Assembly (NCBI RefSeq): GCF_910592395.1
Contig: NC_088325.1
Span: forward strand, 3,565,501 to 3,629,500
DNA from: Lineus longissimus
Lineage: Eukaryota > Nemertea > Pilidiophora > Heteronemertea > Lineidae
Reading direction: 5' to 3'
Length of the DNA: 64,000 bases
Both the position numbers and the translations under genes were made by a program. How positions within the stretch are numbered: position 1 is the stretch's first letter; each line of letters begins with the position of its first letter. The notes beneath the pieces are model-generated. The model saw only the letters and a list, made by a program, of their open reading frames with translations, made no database searches and was not told where the DNA came from. Of the stretch, positions 1 through 11,300 are shown piece after piece.

Positions 1-539
1 TGATCTCCTCATTATAAATGAGCTGCTACAACTCACTATTACACTTTAGTTGTATCATCTCTTAATAGTTCATGAGTCAATCAAATTCAATATCTAATGC
101 CATGGCTGGTCAGTATTTCTTTGCATAATTCTTCTCATAAAATGGTAAAAAAATCCATCAATTATCAAAGAGGATTTTTTGGGCAGTCACATGACATATT
201 CGAGACTTCCGATTGGCCAAACATGCTTGCCTACTCAGCAGGCCACCGATTTTTGTTTTAACACGTCAGACAGATCACCATGATGGCAGTGTCGATAAAA
301 ATAACGCAAACACGATAGAACTATAAATGCAACCGACAAATAGCTGATGTTTGCCAGATCTTGTCGATAAATAGCCATCATTACGGCAAATGATCGCCAA
401 ATACGGGTGTTAACTATCACCGAAACCGACGTTTGATGGGGTAATGTTCCCCCGATGTTCCCTCTGCGATGATTATTCAAATAGCATATCGTTATCGAAG
501 TAACAGAGGAAATGATGCAAATTTATATGTAACGCAAAC
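1..539. other. non-coding, nothing recognised
   Basis: AT-rich sequence with only short open frames and no convincing splice-bounded exon or known repeat. I see no feature to name here. Confidence 0.4.
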
Positions 540-660
540 TTTTCTCAACGTTAACCCCTGAAAGTTAAAGGGACTCTTTAGGCAGCTAGGTGGGTGAGAT
601 AAAGCTACACAAAGTTACCAATAGGGGTCTCTCCCATCTCAAAGTAAGTCAAACTATTCA
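540..660 (-). repeat. reverse copy of a repeat also found in the Ig-gene introns
   Basis: The stretch 'ggcagctaggtgggtgagat ... aaagttaccaataggggtct' is the reverse complement of blocks lying downstream of C2 first-half exons (about 15020-15080, 27045-27110, 52795-52860). The repeat is therefore dispersed and not part of the receptor exons. Its ends were not determined. Confidence 0.6.
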
Positions 661-794
661 TGCTGTATGAGGAATACATTCAGAGCTGAATCAAAGCCTT
701 TCTGAGCATATTCATCAGCCGAAGAAACCCCCTTGCTCCTCCTGCCCATAGTCTACCTTTAAGAAGTTGGCTTTTTGAGAAAAATAAAGGGGGA

Positions 795-1000
795 TCAGTG
801 GGATAGTGGTAAAAGGACCAGTTTCATAATCAGGAGGTCATGGGTTCAACCCTCAGAAGGATCACTGCTTTTGACTCTTTGTCCTTGAGCAAGACACTTG
901 ACCTCTTTGCTTCTTGCTGCCCAAGTGTAAACATTGATATAGCAGGCTCGCCTGGGAAATTAACCTGCAATGTTAAGCCTGGTCTGAGCAGCTCATTTTC
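795..1000 (+). repeat. SINE derived from elongator tRNA-Met
   Basis: The head has an A-box-like 'gggatagtggtaaa', an anticodon-loop-like 'ttcataatc', then 'gaggtcatgggttcaaccct', which is a B-box/T-arm (GGTTCAA core) as in elongator tRNA-Met(CAT). It is followed by 'gtccttgagcaagacacttg', a body motif common in tRNA-derived SINEs. Only the 5' part is well defined and the 3' limit is approximate. As a degenerate tRNA it is not expected to be a functional tRNA gene. Confidence 0.7.
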
Positions 1001-1204
1001 TGAAAGATTTCTCGAAAAGACCGGGTTAAAAGTGTCAAGTCAGATGATAACCTTTATGTAGTTTATATCAGACTATAAACACGTTATATCGTTATACTGA
1101 CGCTGTTGACGTCAATATACGATTATAAACACATGTTTGAAAAAAATATGTCATAAGTCCAGCTGTTGACGTCAATTGGGGACACAAATAACAGTTTCCT
1201 ATTG

Positions 1205-1382
1205 CAGTAGAACCTCTCTATTAAGGACATCCTCGGGACTGACGAGTGCTGTTCATAATAGAGAGGTGTCCAGATTAGAGAGGTCAAATTGAACAGACAC
1301 AACCGATTTGAGACCAAAACAAGTGTCCTTAATAAAGAGGTTGTCCATAATAGAGAGGTGTCAAGTAAGGGAGGTTCCACTG
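1205..1382. mobile_element. short inverted-repeat element (MITE-like)
   Basis: The ends read 'cagtagaacctctctattaa' and, on the opposite strand, 'cagtggaacctcccttactt', an imperfect ~24-bp terminal inverted repeat enclosing ~178 bp. Internal copies of 'aatagagaggtgtcc' repeat the motif. Related 'attgagagaggtgccctgat ... gggaggctccacag' sequence sits in the intron that splits each C2 domain of the receptor genes, so the family predates the array's duplication. Confidence 0.6.
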
Positions 1383-1671
1383 TATAGCCTTCATGTGTTA
1401 GCGAGAAGCAAACTGTCGTAAATCTGAAATCTGAGCGCTACTCAACGCCCTGGGCCAGAATAGCCAACAATCCCTGCCTGGTTAGCCTTTGATGTCGTAT
1501 TGATAATCTATTTTTAGCGACTTCAAACATGGCGCATAGCACGGAACACAGTCGTCTAATGACGAATGAGATGTCACCAAGCTATTAACATATGACAATT
1601 ACTGGAAAACCCGATATATTCGCGGCCATTTAATCTAACGATTTTTAGAAATTACTACTTTCGTATTCCTT

Positions 1672-2345
1672 AAATGAAACGGCCAGGGGCCATTATGCTC
1701 ACCACATAAACATTTGGTGGTTAGGAATTCATCCTGGTTAAGAAACATGCTACATGTATAGTATATAGGTCAAACCAAAGTCGGTATGACATGTGATGTA
1801 TCCTTGCTTGGAGTACCTACCATAAAAATATCATTGAAAAAACAAGTCACTAATAAGTGAAATAATGCACTTCTTACCTGGCCTCCTGGTGGCCAAATCA
1901 TGAACCAGACCGGACAGAAATTGGGTGTCAGAGGTAGGTATGACGTAGGGAGTCATGTGTACTAAATTTCAAGTTCATAGCTTTTAGCAGTTAAGAAATG
2001 TGCCATAGTTACACTCAAATGGCCAATTTATGCCATTTGACCTCTGTGACCTTGAAAATTAGGTCAAATCAAAAACCCGTATGATATGTGATGTATCCTT
2101 GCTAGGAGAACCTACCATAAAAATTTTATCGAAAAAAAGTCACTTATAAGAGAGATATCACACTTTTTAGGTTTCCACTTCTGGCCCCCTGGTGGCCAAG
2201 TCAAGAATCAGATCGGACCGAAATTCATTGTCAGAGGTCACCTGACCTTGGGGGTTCTGTGTACAAAGTTTCAAGTTCATAGCTCTAGCGGTTAAGAAAC
2301 ATGCCACTGTTTTTGAAACAGGATACAGACGATGGACATAATACC
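1672..2345 (+). repeat. two-unit copy of the ~300-bp 'ccctggtggcc' tandem family
   Basis: It begins with 'aaatgaaacggccaggggcc', as at 30102. It has two degenerate ~300-bp units, each with a 'cctggtggccaa' core, a 'caagttcatagctttagc' block and a 'gacctctgtgaccttgaaaa' block. It ends in 'gtgccactgtttttgaaaca' and a short GAC/GGAC-like tail. No coding capacity is evident. Confidence 0.65.
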
Positions 2346-3436
2346 CCTAATAATGCCACTGGTCCTTTAAGAATATAAATCAAGGTGAGGCTTTCAACCT
2401 TTTACAACTTACACCTCACAAAAACATGAAAAACTCAACAATTTTAAACAAATAACGAATAAACATTGTACGTCAGCCATTGACAACATTGAAATAGTCG
2501 CCTGGATTGGACACGAGATCTGTTTAAAGGTACATTTGTATTCCTGACTCTATTCCAATCAATCACTGAACGATAGCATATATTGATTTTCTATCCATAT
2601 TATTCTCGGATCAATCCCGGGCTGATCAGAGGCCAGAGATCAGCATCACACGAGGATGGAATGTTGCAGATTATAGGGCCGGCCGTTTGAACAAGAGGCC
2701 TGAGGGCCAGGCGCTCAGCTGAAATACATGGGTCAATGAACACAACTTGGACAGTACCCAGGTCTCTTTCAGCCTTGAATTTGTTGACATATTGAGATGC
2801 CCATATCATGAATACATACCAAAGTTAAAGACTCTTCGACAAATGATGACGAAACGTGCCAATTATCAGTGTGACTAAAGAGCTTGAGCCTGATGACCTT
2901 GAAAAGTAGGTCAAATCGCAAACCTAGGTGATATGTACTGGAGAATTATTAGATGCATCAAACATAAGAATTTTTTCATGCTACCTTGGATCATTAACTC
3001 AGCAGGACATCTTTTTGCAGATCTTTGGGTCGACATCAGAAGAACTTCAAGAATAGAAGCAAATTTTGTCGTGACCCCCTTTAATATATGTCCCAAGACT
3101 GCCAGATGATGCGCATGGCAAATCATGCCCCACTACAATTTCAATTCATCCGCACTTTACCACAGCCTCTCTTAAACATGCCATATGCACTTGAGAAACA
3201 TTAGTTTGATTCAAATAGTATAGGTGGCGACACTTTTGAACACTATTTGCACCTTCAGATAAAAGCAAGCTGGTATCCACTGCTCAGCACTGGCCGAAAA
3301 ATGACTTCTGCAGCCGAAGGCTTAGAACTTTAATGATTTCTACTGTCCTCGTCATTGACGAGAACGGAATTGATGCTTCCTAGAATCAGAATCCATGTCT
3401 TTAATTACAAATACATGTATGACATCAGTATAACGC
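2346..3436. other. non-coding with scattered repeat debris
   Basis: Contains 'aacaagaggcctgagggcca' near 2689 (matching 39453) and a lone 'gatgaccttgaaaagtaggt' block near 2890. The open frames are short and overlap repeat sequence. No gene is supported. Confidence 0.4.
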
Positions 3437-3440
3437 TTAA

Positions 3441-3738
3441 CCTCTTGAATCCCAAAACTTGAAAATCCCGGGATCCCAGGGTGGTCACGTGGTTGTGAAA
3501 TTGGGTCTGACTTTCACGATGTATAGCGCCCGCATACAACCGCCAAAGACCGGTACCGAGGCACCATCTACCCAGGTATGCACTAACTGACCCTACTGTA
3601 CATCAAACCAGCTAAAACAAGCAATAAACTAGCGTCCCAGCTCAAGGGTATAAAAATATCACGGAGACCGACCTGCTGGTCATTGGGAAAAACTTTATTT
3701 CAAAATGACCGACTGGTCAGTCACCGGGATTCAAGAGG
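3441..3738. mobile_element. 298-bp MITE with TTAA target duplication
   Basis: Perfect 13-bp terminal inverted repeats (CCTCTTGAATCCC at 3441-3453, its complement at 3726-3738) are directly flanked by TTAA on both sides (3437-3440 and 3739-3742). A TTAA duplication is characteristic of piggyBac and Kolobok superfamilies. The element is too short to encode a transposase, so it is non-autonomous. It lies downstream (3' side) of the minus-strand IQ-motif exons. Confidence 0.8.
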
Positions 3739-3873
3739 TTAAGATTCTTCATATGAAACATGATCCCACATCAATCGGTATAAGAATTTTATTCAACACA
3801 TCTCAAGCGGAAATCGATTTGAGCTGAACCTCATGCAATTTAAAGCTGAACTGTACACTTAAACACAACTTAC

Positions 3874-4052
3874 CTCATTTCGGAGACCTTCTTTCTGTCC
3901 TGGTAACCACGGACTCCGGCTTGGATGGTCACAGCCGCTTTCTCTTCCTGCATTTGCTTGACCTGCTTCTTGGCCTCGTATTGCCGGAATTTTGTTTGGA
4001 TGGCGGTTGCAGCCTCCTGTTGTTGGGGGTCGGAGGGGTCAACATCTGGAGC
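3874..4052 (-). CDS. IQ-motif (calmodulin-binding type) protein, internal exon with two IQ motifs
   Basis: On the minus strand an acceptor (CAG before 4052) opens a 179-nt frame that ends at a GTAAGT donor (exon phase 0 in, phase 2 out). The 59 codons contain 'AATAIQTKFRQYEAKKQ' and 'AAVTIQAGVRGYQDRKK'. The second is a textbook IQxxxRGxxxRK motif and the first is slightly degenerate. Such helices bind calmodulin or EF-hand light chains. A Lys/Gln/Glu-rich linker ('QVKQMQEEK') joins them. The exon pairs with the one at 4812-4882. The rest of the gene was not found in the window, so the family (sperm, cytoskeletal or signalling IQ protein) is undecided. Confidence 0.75.
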
Positions 4053-4811
4053 CTGTAATGAAGGATTGAAACTCTAAACAAGATGGTTTCAACCAATCTG
4101 ACTTCTATGACTGGGAATTAGGTCATGTACTTGCCTGTTGCCAATGAAAGAAATATGGTTACCCTTACGGTTGCACTGGGTTTGACTTCTGTGACCTTGA
4201 AAATTAGGTCAAAGTGAAAATTTTTCAACTGCTGTTAAGCTTGTTTCGATTGATCAATGACATATATTTGAAGATCACAAACGGAATGATTCTTGAAATA
4301 TGACCCACATAAATCTATATGAACTTGACCTATTTACACCTGAAAGGTAGGTCACACTGACCTAAATCTCTGTCAAGATGAAGAAATGCCTAATATGTCC
4401 AGGAGAAAAAATTGACAAATAATGCCGCTGTCGATGAAACTTAAAGAGTTCGGCAGAAATTATTCAGACAACAATATCCCATGCAAGCACCAGTTATTTT
4501 AGTTCACTAAATGGCTCATAGGTGGCCAACACTTGCTCCATTCAGTGCTGCCACCTAGGATAAGAATCACCAACAAAACCATTGTTTCAATTCAGCACAG
4601 TTGACAGGATATTCCGATTACTAATGTTGATATATATGGTTTTAGGAGCAACTATTACTTGCAGGAATTCTTATTTCAGGTTAAGTGTACACCTTACTTA
4701 TCACGATAATATTATTTCTACTCTGCCCCCACCCCCGAAATGTTGTCACGAATTCAAAAACTCACCCCCTTCTTGGAATTGGCCCATGGTCTTTGAGAAA
4801 GTGTCACCTAC
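4053..4811 (-). other. intron of the IQ-motif gene
   Basis: Bounded by a GTAGGT donor and a CAG acceptor on the minus strand. It holds two 'gaccttgaaaa...aggtca'-type repeat fragments around 4190-4350. The short plus-strand frame near 4582 has no supporting features. Confidence 0.55.
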
Positions 4812-4882
4812 CTTGAAAGACTGGTTGTTGTAGAAACGGTCTTCAAGTTTTGCTCCAAGCAGGGCGGGGTCAACGCCACCTT
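4812..4882 (-). CDS. IQ-motif protein, upstream exon
   Basis: A 71-nt minus-strand exon between a CAG acceptor and a GTAGGT donor. In the frame that joins the next exon (phase 1 in, phase 0 out) it reads 'GGVDPALLGAKLEDRFYNN' then QSFK. There is no recognisable domain. It shares a 'VDP' motif with the start of the following exon. Assigned because acceptor, donor and phase all fit the exon at 3874-4052. Confidence 0.65.
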
Positions 4883-5464
4883 CTGTAAAGAGAGAAACAG
4901 AGGGAACACATTACTGAATAGTCTTCATTTTCAGTAGCCAACATCGTGATTTTCTGAAAACAAATTTTTGCCTGAAATAGACCAGCAATAATAATTATAC
5001 ATGCCCTGCAGGAGCAGAGGGGCTAATTTGGCCATCTTCAGGTGACTAGTATACAGAGTAAGGGCCCTTGGTCAGAGATGAAAACCGATCAATGTAGCAT
5101 ACATTACAATCTACTTGTCAGGTTTTATAGCAGTGATACTTCACGCCTAGATAGCGGGATTCAAGACATTATCATACTTGTGACTACTAATACTCTCAGT
5201 GAAATGGCCTTGCTATCAATGCGTACAGGGTGGGACTTGAAGAGAGGGGGTGGGGGTTGTTATACCTTCAGGCTTAGCCATGTAAGCTATGGTGACTGAC
5301 CACTGACTGACTGAAATAATACTGGTGACCAAAAATATTTCTGGTGAAGTGATAAAGAAGGAAATCACATCCAACTCATATCATGCGGGCCACCAGCAGA
5401 GGTGAAGCTTTCCTCCCACTGATTGTGCTTATTGTTGCATCATAATAGCTAAACAATCTGGGGC
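4883..5464. other. non-coding with an intron-type repeat fragment
   Basis: Around 5018-5085 'gaggggctaatttggccatc ... agtaagggcccttgg' matches repeats in the receptor introns (14883, 26919, 52670). No further exon of the IQ gene was recognised. Confidence 0.45.
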
Positions 5465-7240
5465 AGGGTCAGTCCATGGAGCAAGTATCACCTAGCAACT
5501 GTTACCAATGAAGAGGCTTGGAGATTGGGGTCTGCCATGCGTGACTGAAAACAGTATCGTAGACCCCAAAATCTTACTTCAGCCATTAACTTTTGTGTAC
5601 AGATACTTTTATTTTAGTGTTTCGACAATGCTGTAACAGTGATTTCAATCATCACAATTTGGCAACCATATATTTCGGTAATTGTGAAAATATATGAAAC
5701 GCGCATAATTCTTGGTATTTGGTATGCAGTAATTCGTAATTCCAATCAAAATTCCGCTCGATTTTGACCAAATTTTGAACTGGCCTCTGCTTCAGATAAT
5801 GTTAGATCATCTTGTTCATGTTCTGCTGAGCAACGGCTCCGGCAAGTACACTGGCCACCTTTCCTCCAGCATTTCAAGCAGCGTGCATGTGCAAGTATGA
5901 AAGTAAGAGTTTGCAAGTATGAAAGTAAGAGTGTGCAAGTATGAAAGTAAGAGCTCTCTGAATGCCCTGGTATTTTCTCCAATGTATATACCGGTGGTAT
6001 ACTACTACACAACCAGTCACGATGACGAAACCTCAGGCTCATTATCATAACAATTCTGACCACATGAGATTGGCAAAAGATCGTCGACCAATCAGAAAAG
6101 GGTTGTGAAGGTAATTCCAAATATGGTGCTTGTAGTATGTTAATAGGATGAATGAAAGTGTGATGTAGTGAACCACGTGGGTTTGCAATGGCTGCATGAA
6201 TTATAGATTTTTTCCCGCCAGAAACGACATGGTCAGGAGAGTCGGGCCGTTTTCTTACGGCGAAGTCGGGCTGTCGCCGACGCTTGTTGTGGAGCCGGTA
6301 GGCCAACGACGTGATGACTTTATTAGGACTTTTAGGGATCTTGAAGTGTCAAAGAACTGAACTAAGGGTATCAATGAACATATTTTTTTTGAAAGCTACC
6401 GCTTGAAAAGCCGTACTTTATTGAAATTTGAAGCTCTTTTCGGGATTCAAAGTGGCGTAAAAGTTTGTGTATAAATCGTACAGCGTAAGATCAAGGGTTC
6501 TAAGCATCTGTAGCTGGATTGCCATCCACTGCTTCTCGCCTCACAGAAAAACACGTCCGCCATCACCCCTACTGATGCCCCTCTCTTGTAGTCTTTCCAT
6601 GAAATTTCGCTCTCTTCCTCCTTTTCCAGCCCGTTTCTGACGATCGTGTCTACAATGTCTGCTGCAGTCATGTCCATGCAGATTGCCAAAGGCTGCAGCA
6701 TTTCCTGCCAATCAGTCTGCCCTCTCGTTGAATAGGAGTCCTGCATGGCAAGGGATATAGATCACTTCCACTTAAATCATCAGTCAGTCATCAAAGGGAC
6801 TCATTAACCAAAAGTCCAAAATATCAAAGACTTGAAAAAAAGATTCATTGCCCCTTTGACATGTTTGATCAAAATTAGTCCAATTCATTTGAGATAATTT
6901 TGCACAATGATGTGTCAGCTGACCTGAAAACTTTCAGCGGGGTGATTAATCTTGCACCAAAAAATTCATTTTCGTGATATGAAAACGAATTTCTCATATC
7001 AGATTCAGGAAACAACGACTGGAAAATTGTTGAACCCATGAAAAGCAGACTATCACTCTTGCCTGGGTCATTTGTGTGTGTGACGAGATATTTTAGTAGC
7101 AGCAACCAGCGGCAACTATCACCGCAATGCGCGATAAAATACTCCCTGTCAGGGTAAAAAACGGTAATCCTTTCAATTGATATTTATTGCAGGTTGCATC
7201 AAAGACTGGTCCTTGTTGCAGGCGCCTGTGATGATCCCGC
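5465..7240. repeat. unit-1 upstream block (start of tandem array unit)
   Basis: The start 'cagtccatggagcaagtatc' recurs near 19888 and 57839. The body is shared with 20000-21000, 43560-44680 and 57900-58960, with partial copies at 21060-21620 and 58990-59800. On the minus strand the copies carry frames such as 'MDMTAADIVDTIVRN' (about 6670) and others, but frames differ between copies through indels and no splice-consistent gene emerges. This may be an old gene fragment or transposon carried along with the receptor units. I do not recognise it. Confidence 0.55.
5890..5955 (+). repeat. 3 x 22-bp minisatellite
   Basis: Three consecutive copies of 'tgcaagtatgaaagtaagag' plus two variable bases. 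The expansion is absent from the homologous block in units 2-4. Confidence 0.8.
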
Positions 7241-8332
7241 AGATGAGAAATTTTGTCACATAATGATAATCATTGTAGGTCAGGGGACTAGTCAGTGTTT
7301 AATTCAGACAAAAGTCACCAGGAAATAGATAATAAATAATTGATCCTCTACCTGCCAGTAATCTACTACATGTAGTACCAGAGTCCTACCTGATATCGTC
7401 CTAAATACTCATTCAAGTACTTTTTAACTCTTTCAGTGCCATACCCGTCAATCGATGGACAAGAAATTGCATCCATTGTTTGCCAAATCCGTTGATCGAC
7501 GAATAGGGTTGGTGTTGGTATACACTGTTAGATGATGATACCCAAGCTCAATGAATGCAAGCTCTCTTCTGGCCTTAGTGAAGCAGACGACAGATTTAGG
7601 TTGCAAGGCACCTAGGGTGAGTATGATAGCAAAAAGGGCGGGCAGGGAGGCCACGCTTCATGCGTTTCCAGCTGAAAAAGTGGCATAATTTTTGGCGAAT
7701 TCAGTCTCAGAAAAAGATCCTTCCCCAAGTGATTCTGTGGATTCAGATGGGCCTCCTCAGGTAAATCATAATGAATAGATAGACTGAGATGTGTGTAGTA
7801 TTCATGAAAGTAACAAGGAGTTTGAAGGGGTTCCCAAAATGAATTTTTAAATTTTTGTATCAAGTTGAAGTGCAAAATACCTCTTTGCCCTGGTGATTTC
7901 CTCAATATTTCCCATACCCAAAATAAAAGACGTGCTGCATCTATATTTACTTCGATAAGTTTTGATTAAAATGAAACCGATGCTTAAATTTTGACCAAAC
8001 TTAATCTGTAGAGTTGGGATTGTTTTTTTTTAAAATGTTCCCTTGACTTTGGTTTGTTTCACATCTAGTTTCAGAATAACTTCTACATAATGACTAAGAG
8101 TAAGTTTGATTCAGTTTCAGTTCAAGAACTACTTAATTCTCAAACGTAAATAATCAATCACCTGGTTTCAGGTCTAGTTTAAGTTCTACATGTAGATCTG
8201 GTAGTAGATCAATTTTCTGAATAGTATAAGAAAAGGATCACAATTACGAGAAGCTCTCATCTCTTGTGAAAATTAATCTGGTGACAAGGTCCCTCTGCCT
8301 CTCTGAAGAACAAAAGGTGACGTTCTGTGTGG
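7241..8332. repeat. repeat block upstream of the first signal-peptide exon
   Basis: Homologous to 44880-45560 and to 47100-47770. 7612-7905 carries a minus-strand frame ('YDLPEEAH', 'LNSPKIMPLFQLETHEAWPP') that recurs at 8461-8772, 45164-45511 and 47099-47494, with a frameshift in the third copy. Differences are mostly replacement changes, so I treat it as a decaying repeat and not a gene. About 100 bp before 8333 is the presumptive 5' UTR, shared by all five first exons. Confidence 0.5.
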
Positions 8333-8384
8333 ATGATGAAGTGGCACATTTTTCTGTTTTGGACAGCCATCCTTGGAGTTTATG
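8333..8384 (+). CDS. gene 1 signal-peptide exon 1A
   Basis: ATGATG start, reads MMKWHIFLFWTAILGVY, a short n-region with one Lys followed by a hydrophobic core, then a phase-1 GTAGGT donor at 8385. Spliced to the V exon it continues 'A-LPGAYS'. Closely related leaders lie at 9721, 22209, 46467 and 47777. Confidence 0.85.
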
Positions 8385-11300
8385 GTAGGTACAATCACAG
8401 GGCTGCTCACCCCCCACCCCCTCCTAGTTTTAAAGGCCATGACTCCAGGTTGCAAGGCACCTAGGGTGAGTAAGATAGCAAAAAGGGCGGGCAGGGAGGC
8501 CACGCTTCATGCGTTTCCAGCTGAAAAAGTGGCATAATTTTTGGCGAATTCAGTCTCAGAAAACGATCCTCCCCCAAGTGATTCTGTGGATTCCGATGGG
8601 CCTCCTCAGGTAAATCATAATGAATAGATAGACTGAGATGTATGTAGTATTCATGAAAGTAACAAGGGGTTTGAAGGGGGTCCCCAAGATGACTTTTTAA
8701 ACTTTTTGTATCAAGTCGAAGTGCAAAATACCTCTTTGCCCTGGTGATTTCCTCAATATCTACCATACCCAAAATAAAAGACGTGCTGTGTCTATATTTA
8801 CTTCCATAAGTTTTGATTAAAATGAAACCGATGCTTAAATTTTGACCAAACTTAATCTGTAGAGTTAGGAATTGGTTTTACTTCTAGTTTCAGTATAACT
8901 TCTGCATTCTGATTATGAGTAAGGTTTTGATTCAGTTTTGGTTCAAGAACTACATGCACCTGAGAATAATGAAATGGCTAGGGCCATTGTGCTCATCTGT
9001 CGACATGGAAGGGAGAACCTGAAGAAGAACTTGTTATAAAAAATGTCAGGCAGATTATCACGCGATAGTTCTGCATATGATGACGACGGACGATGGACGT
9101 TAAGGCTCTGAGGTCATTTGACCCAGGGGTACATATTTCAAGATTTCAAATCACTATCACCAGTGGTGATGAAACATGCCGCTATAATTAATGGCGATGC
9201 CGATAGCGAACTTTGACCTCTGTGACCTTGAAAAGTAGATCAAATCAATAACCCAGGTTACATTTCAAGCACTCTTATGAGATGCATCTACAGTAAAAAT
9301 TTCATGATTCTAGCTAGCAGCATTCGTAAGATATAGCCAAAAATAGGTTTTCAAAGAGCAAAACGTTGCAAGGAGGCAGCAAGCAGCATCAAGATGTCAT
9401 AGAGTCGTTCTGGGTTATCCACCATACTGGTAATGATGCTGGTGTTGCACTACCAGGGTGACGCCAAGTCCAAACACGGGTGCACTCCAGAGAAAATGAC
9501 GTAAATAATCAATATGCCGGTGTAAAGTCAAGAGAAACTAGGGGAATCACCTGGTCTAGTTTCAGGTCTAGTTCAAGCTCTACATGTAGATCTGGTATTA
9601 GATCAATTTTCTGAATAGAAAAGGATCACAATTAGGAGAAGCACTCCTCACTTGTGAAAAATAATCTGGTGAAAAGGTCCCTCTGCCTCTCTAAAGAACC
9701 TAAGGAGACGTGTTGTGTGGATGATGAAGTGGCAATTTTTTCTGTTTGGGACAGCCATCCTTGGAGTAGGTAGGTAAAATCACAGGGCTGCTCAACCCCC
9801 CCCCCCCCCCCAGTTTTAAAGGTCAATATTCCAGGTATTTTGCCATTTCCTGTTGTAAGACGATTTCAAGAGTGTACCTACAATTTATGCAATACAGAAA
9901 ACCCTATGCAATTTGCTCCATCCATTTTGAAGATATACCCATTTATGTGTTTGACAACTAGATTACCTAATCAGGCTAGCAACTGGCTTGTTAGAGCCAG
10001 GCGGCGGGTTCACCAAAAGTTGTGATGTAGATCAGGCTATTGCCCTACTTGGGAGGACAAATCTATATCATAATACTCTAAGGCGGCTCGATAAAGTGCC
10101 ATTTGGGGGTAGTGTTTCGTCTCGAAATTTTGCACGTTTGCAGGTGATATGTTATCCTGATGCAACGTTATGTTTATTTTCGGAAATTTACTTCAGCGGA
10201 GCAGTAATGAGGGATTTTTAATCGGACACTGTCAACTTTCCTTACCACTCACAGAAGCCAAGTCATTGCTGTTTAGTTATGCAGGGGCTTAATCAATTAC
10301 CTGCACTCCCTGTGGGGTGACTAACATTACCGGTTGAACAGCTGGCTGTAGGGGGATGATTGGAACAGCCTGTACCTGTTGACCTGCTGAACCAAGGTTA
10401 ATGTTATTTTCAATCCACGATTGCAGGTCACCTGATCTTCGAGAATAACTGCCAAACCAGAGATTCGAGATTTCGCAGGGAAATTGTAAACAAACGCATG
10501 TGTGCAGTTCAAATGTAAACAAAACTATATTTTTGGTACTTTTGGTTGCTGGACTTGGGTTTTCCCGCAGTAAGGAGCTGGGGTCAAATTGGTGGTCTAT
10601 TGTTTATGGGTGCTGTGTTAGCCAGTGCTAGCCCTTGATTATGAAGGGATTTTCAAATGAAGGTTACCATGGTCTGTTTATGTGCTCACCACAGCTTTCG
10701 ATACTTGATGTATCTGAAGAGGCACTCTGAACTTGGCATGGCCTTATCAAGGAGCTGCTCACGGTGCTGAACTTCTAGCTTGCCTGTCGACTAAGTGCCT
10801 TGCCCGAGATCATGCTACATGTAGGAGGAGCACGCATTTTAAAGTTATAGTAGTGATAGTGAATAATTGGTTCGAGTCATTTGGAGGCCGACATGTGAAG
10901 GCCTATCTGGGTTCTCCTTCTCCGTATAAAAAGGCGCATATTGCTGACTAAGGAACGAGGCATATTCACATTGCCTCATCAGACCAATTGATATACTTTC
11001 ATGTGCACGCATACAGCACGCCACAGCTAGGTCCGAGTCTGTGGAAAAATGGTTGGTTTAATTTGTCTCTTCGATATTGCAACCTTTGATATTGCATTAG
11101 ATTTTCATTGCAATTCATCTATTGAAGGAATAGCCCATTTGAACCTGCCTGCGCCACGGGTACAATGCTAGTATCAATTAATGCTCTTAAAATTGATTCA
11201 TATCTTGCATGTATTGTATTGTAATCTTAATGACAAAATTCATCTTTTTTATCTAAGATTTAAAAAAAATATAACTCACGGATAATGCTCGGTGCATACT

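Noticed and set aside
795-870. Functional tRNA-Met gene
   Set aside because: The acceptor stem is not complementary and the sequence continues into a SINE body; it is tRNA-derived only.
7448-7654. Minus-strand signal-peptide-like start 'ASLPALFAIILTLGALQP' (also at 8503 and 45243)
   Set aside because: The frame has no ATG; it would start at GTG with an in-frame TGA just upstream. The hydrophobic look comes from one frame of a repeat whose other frame is also open.
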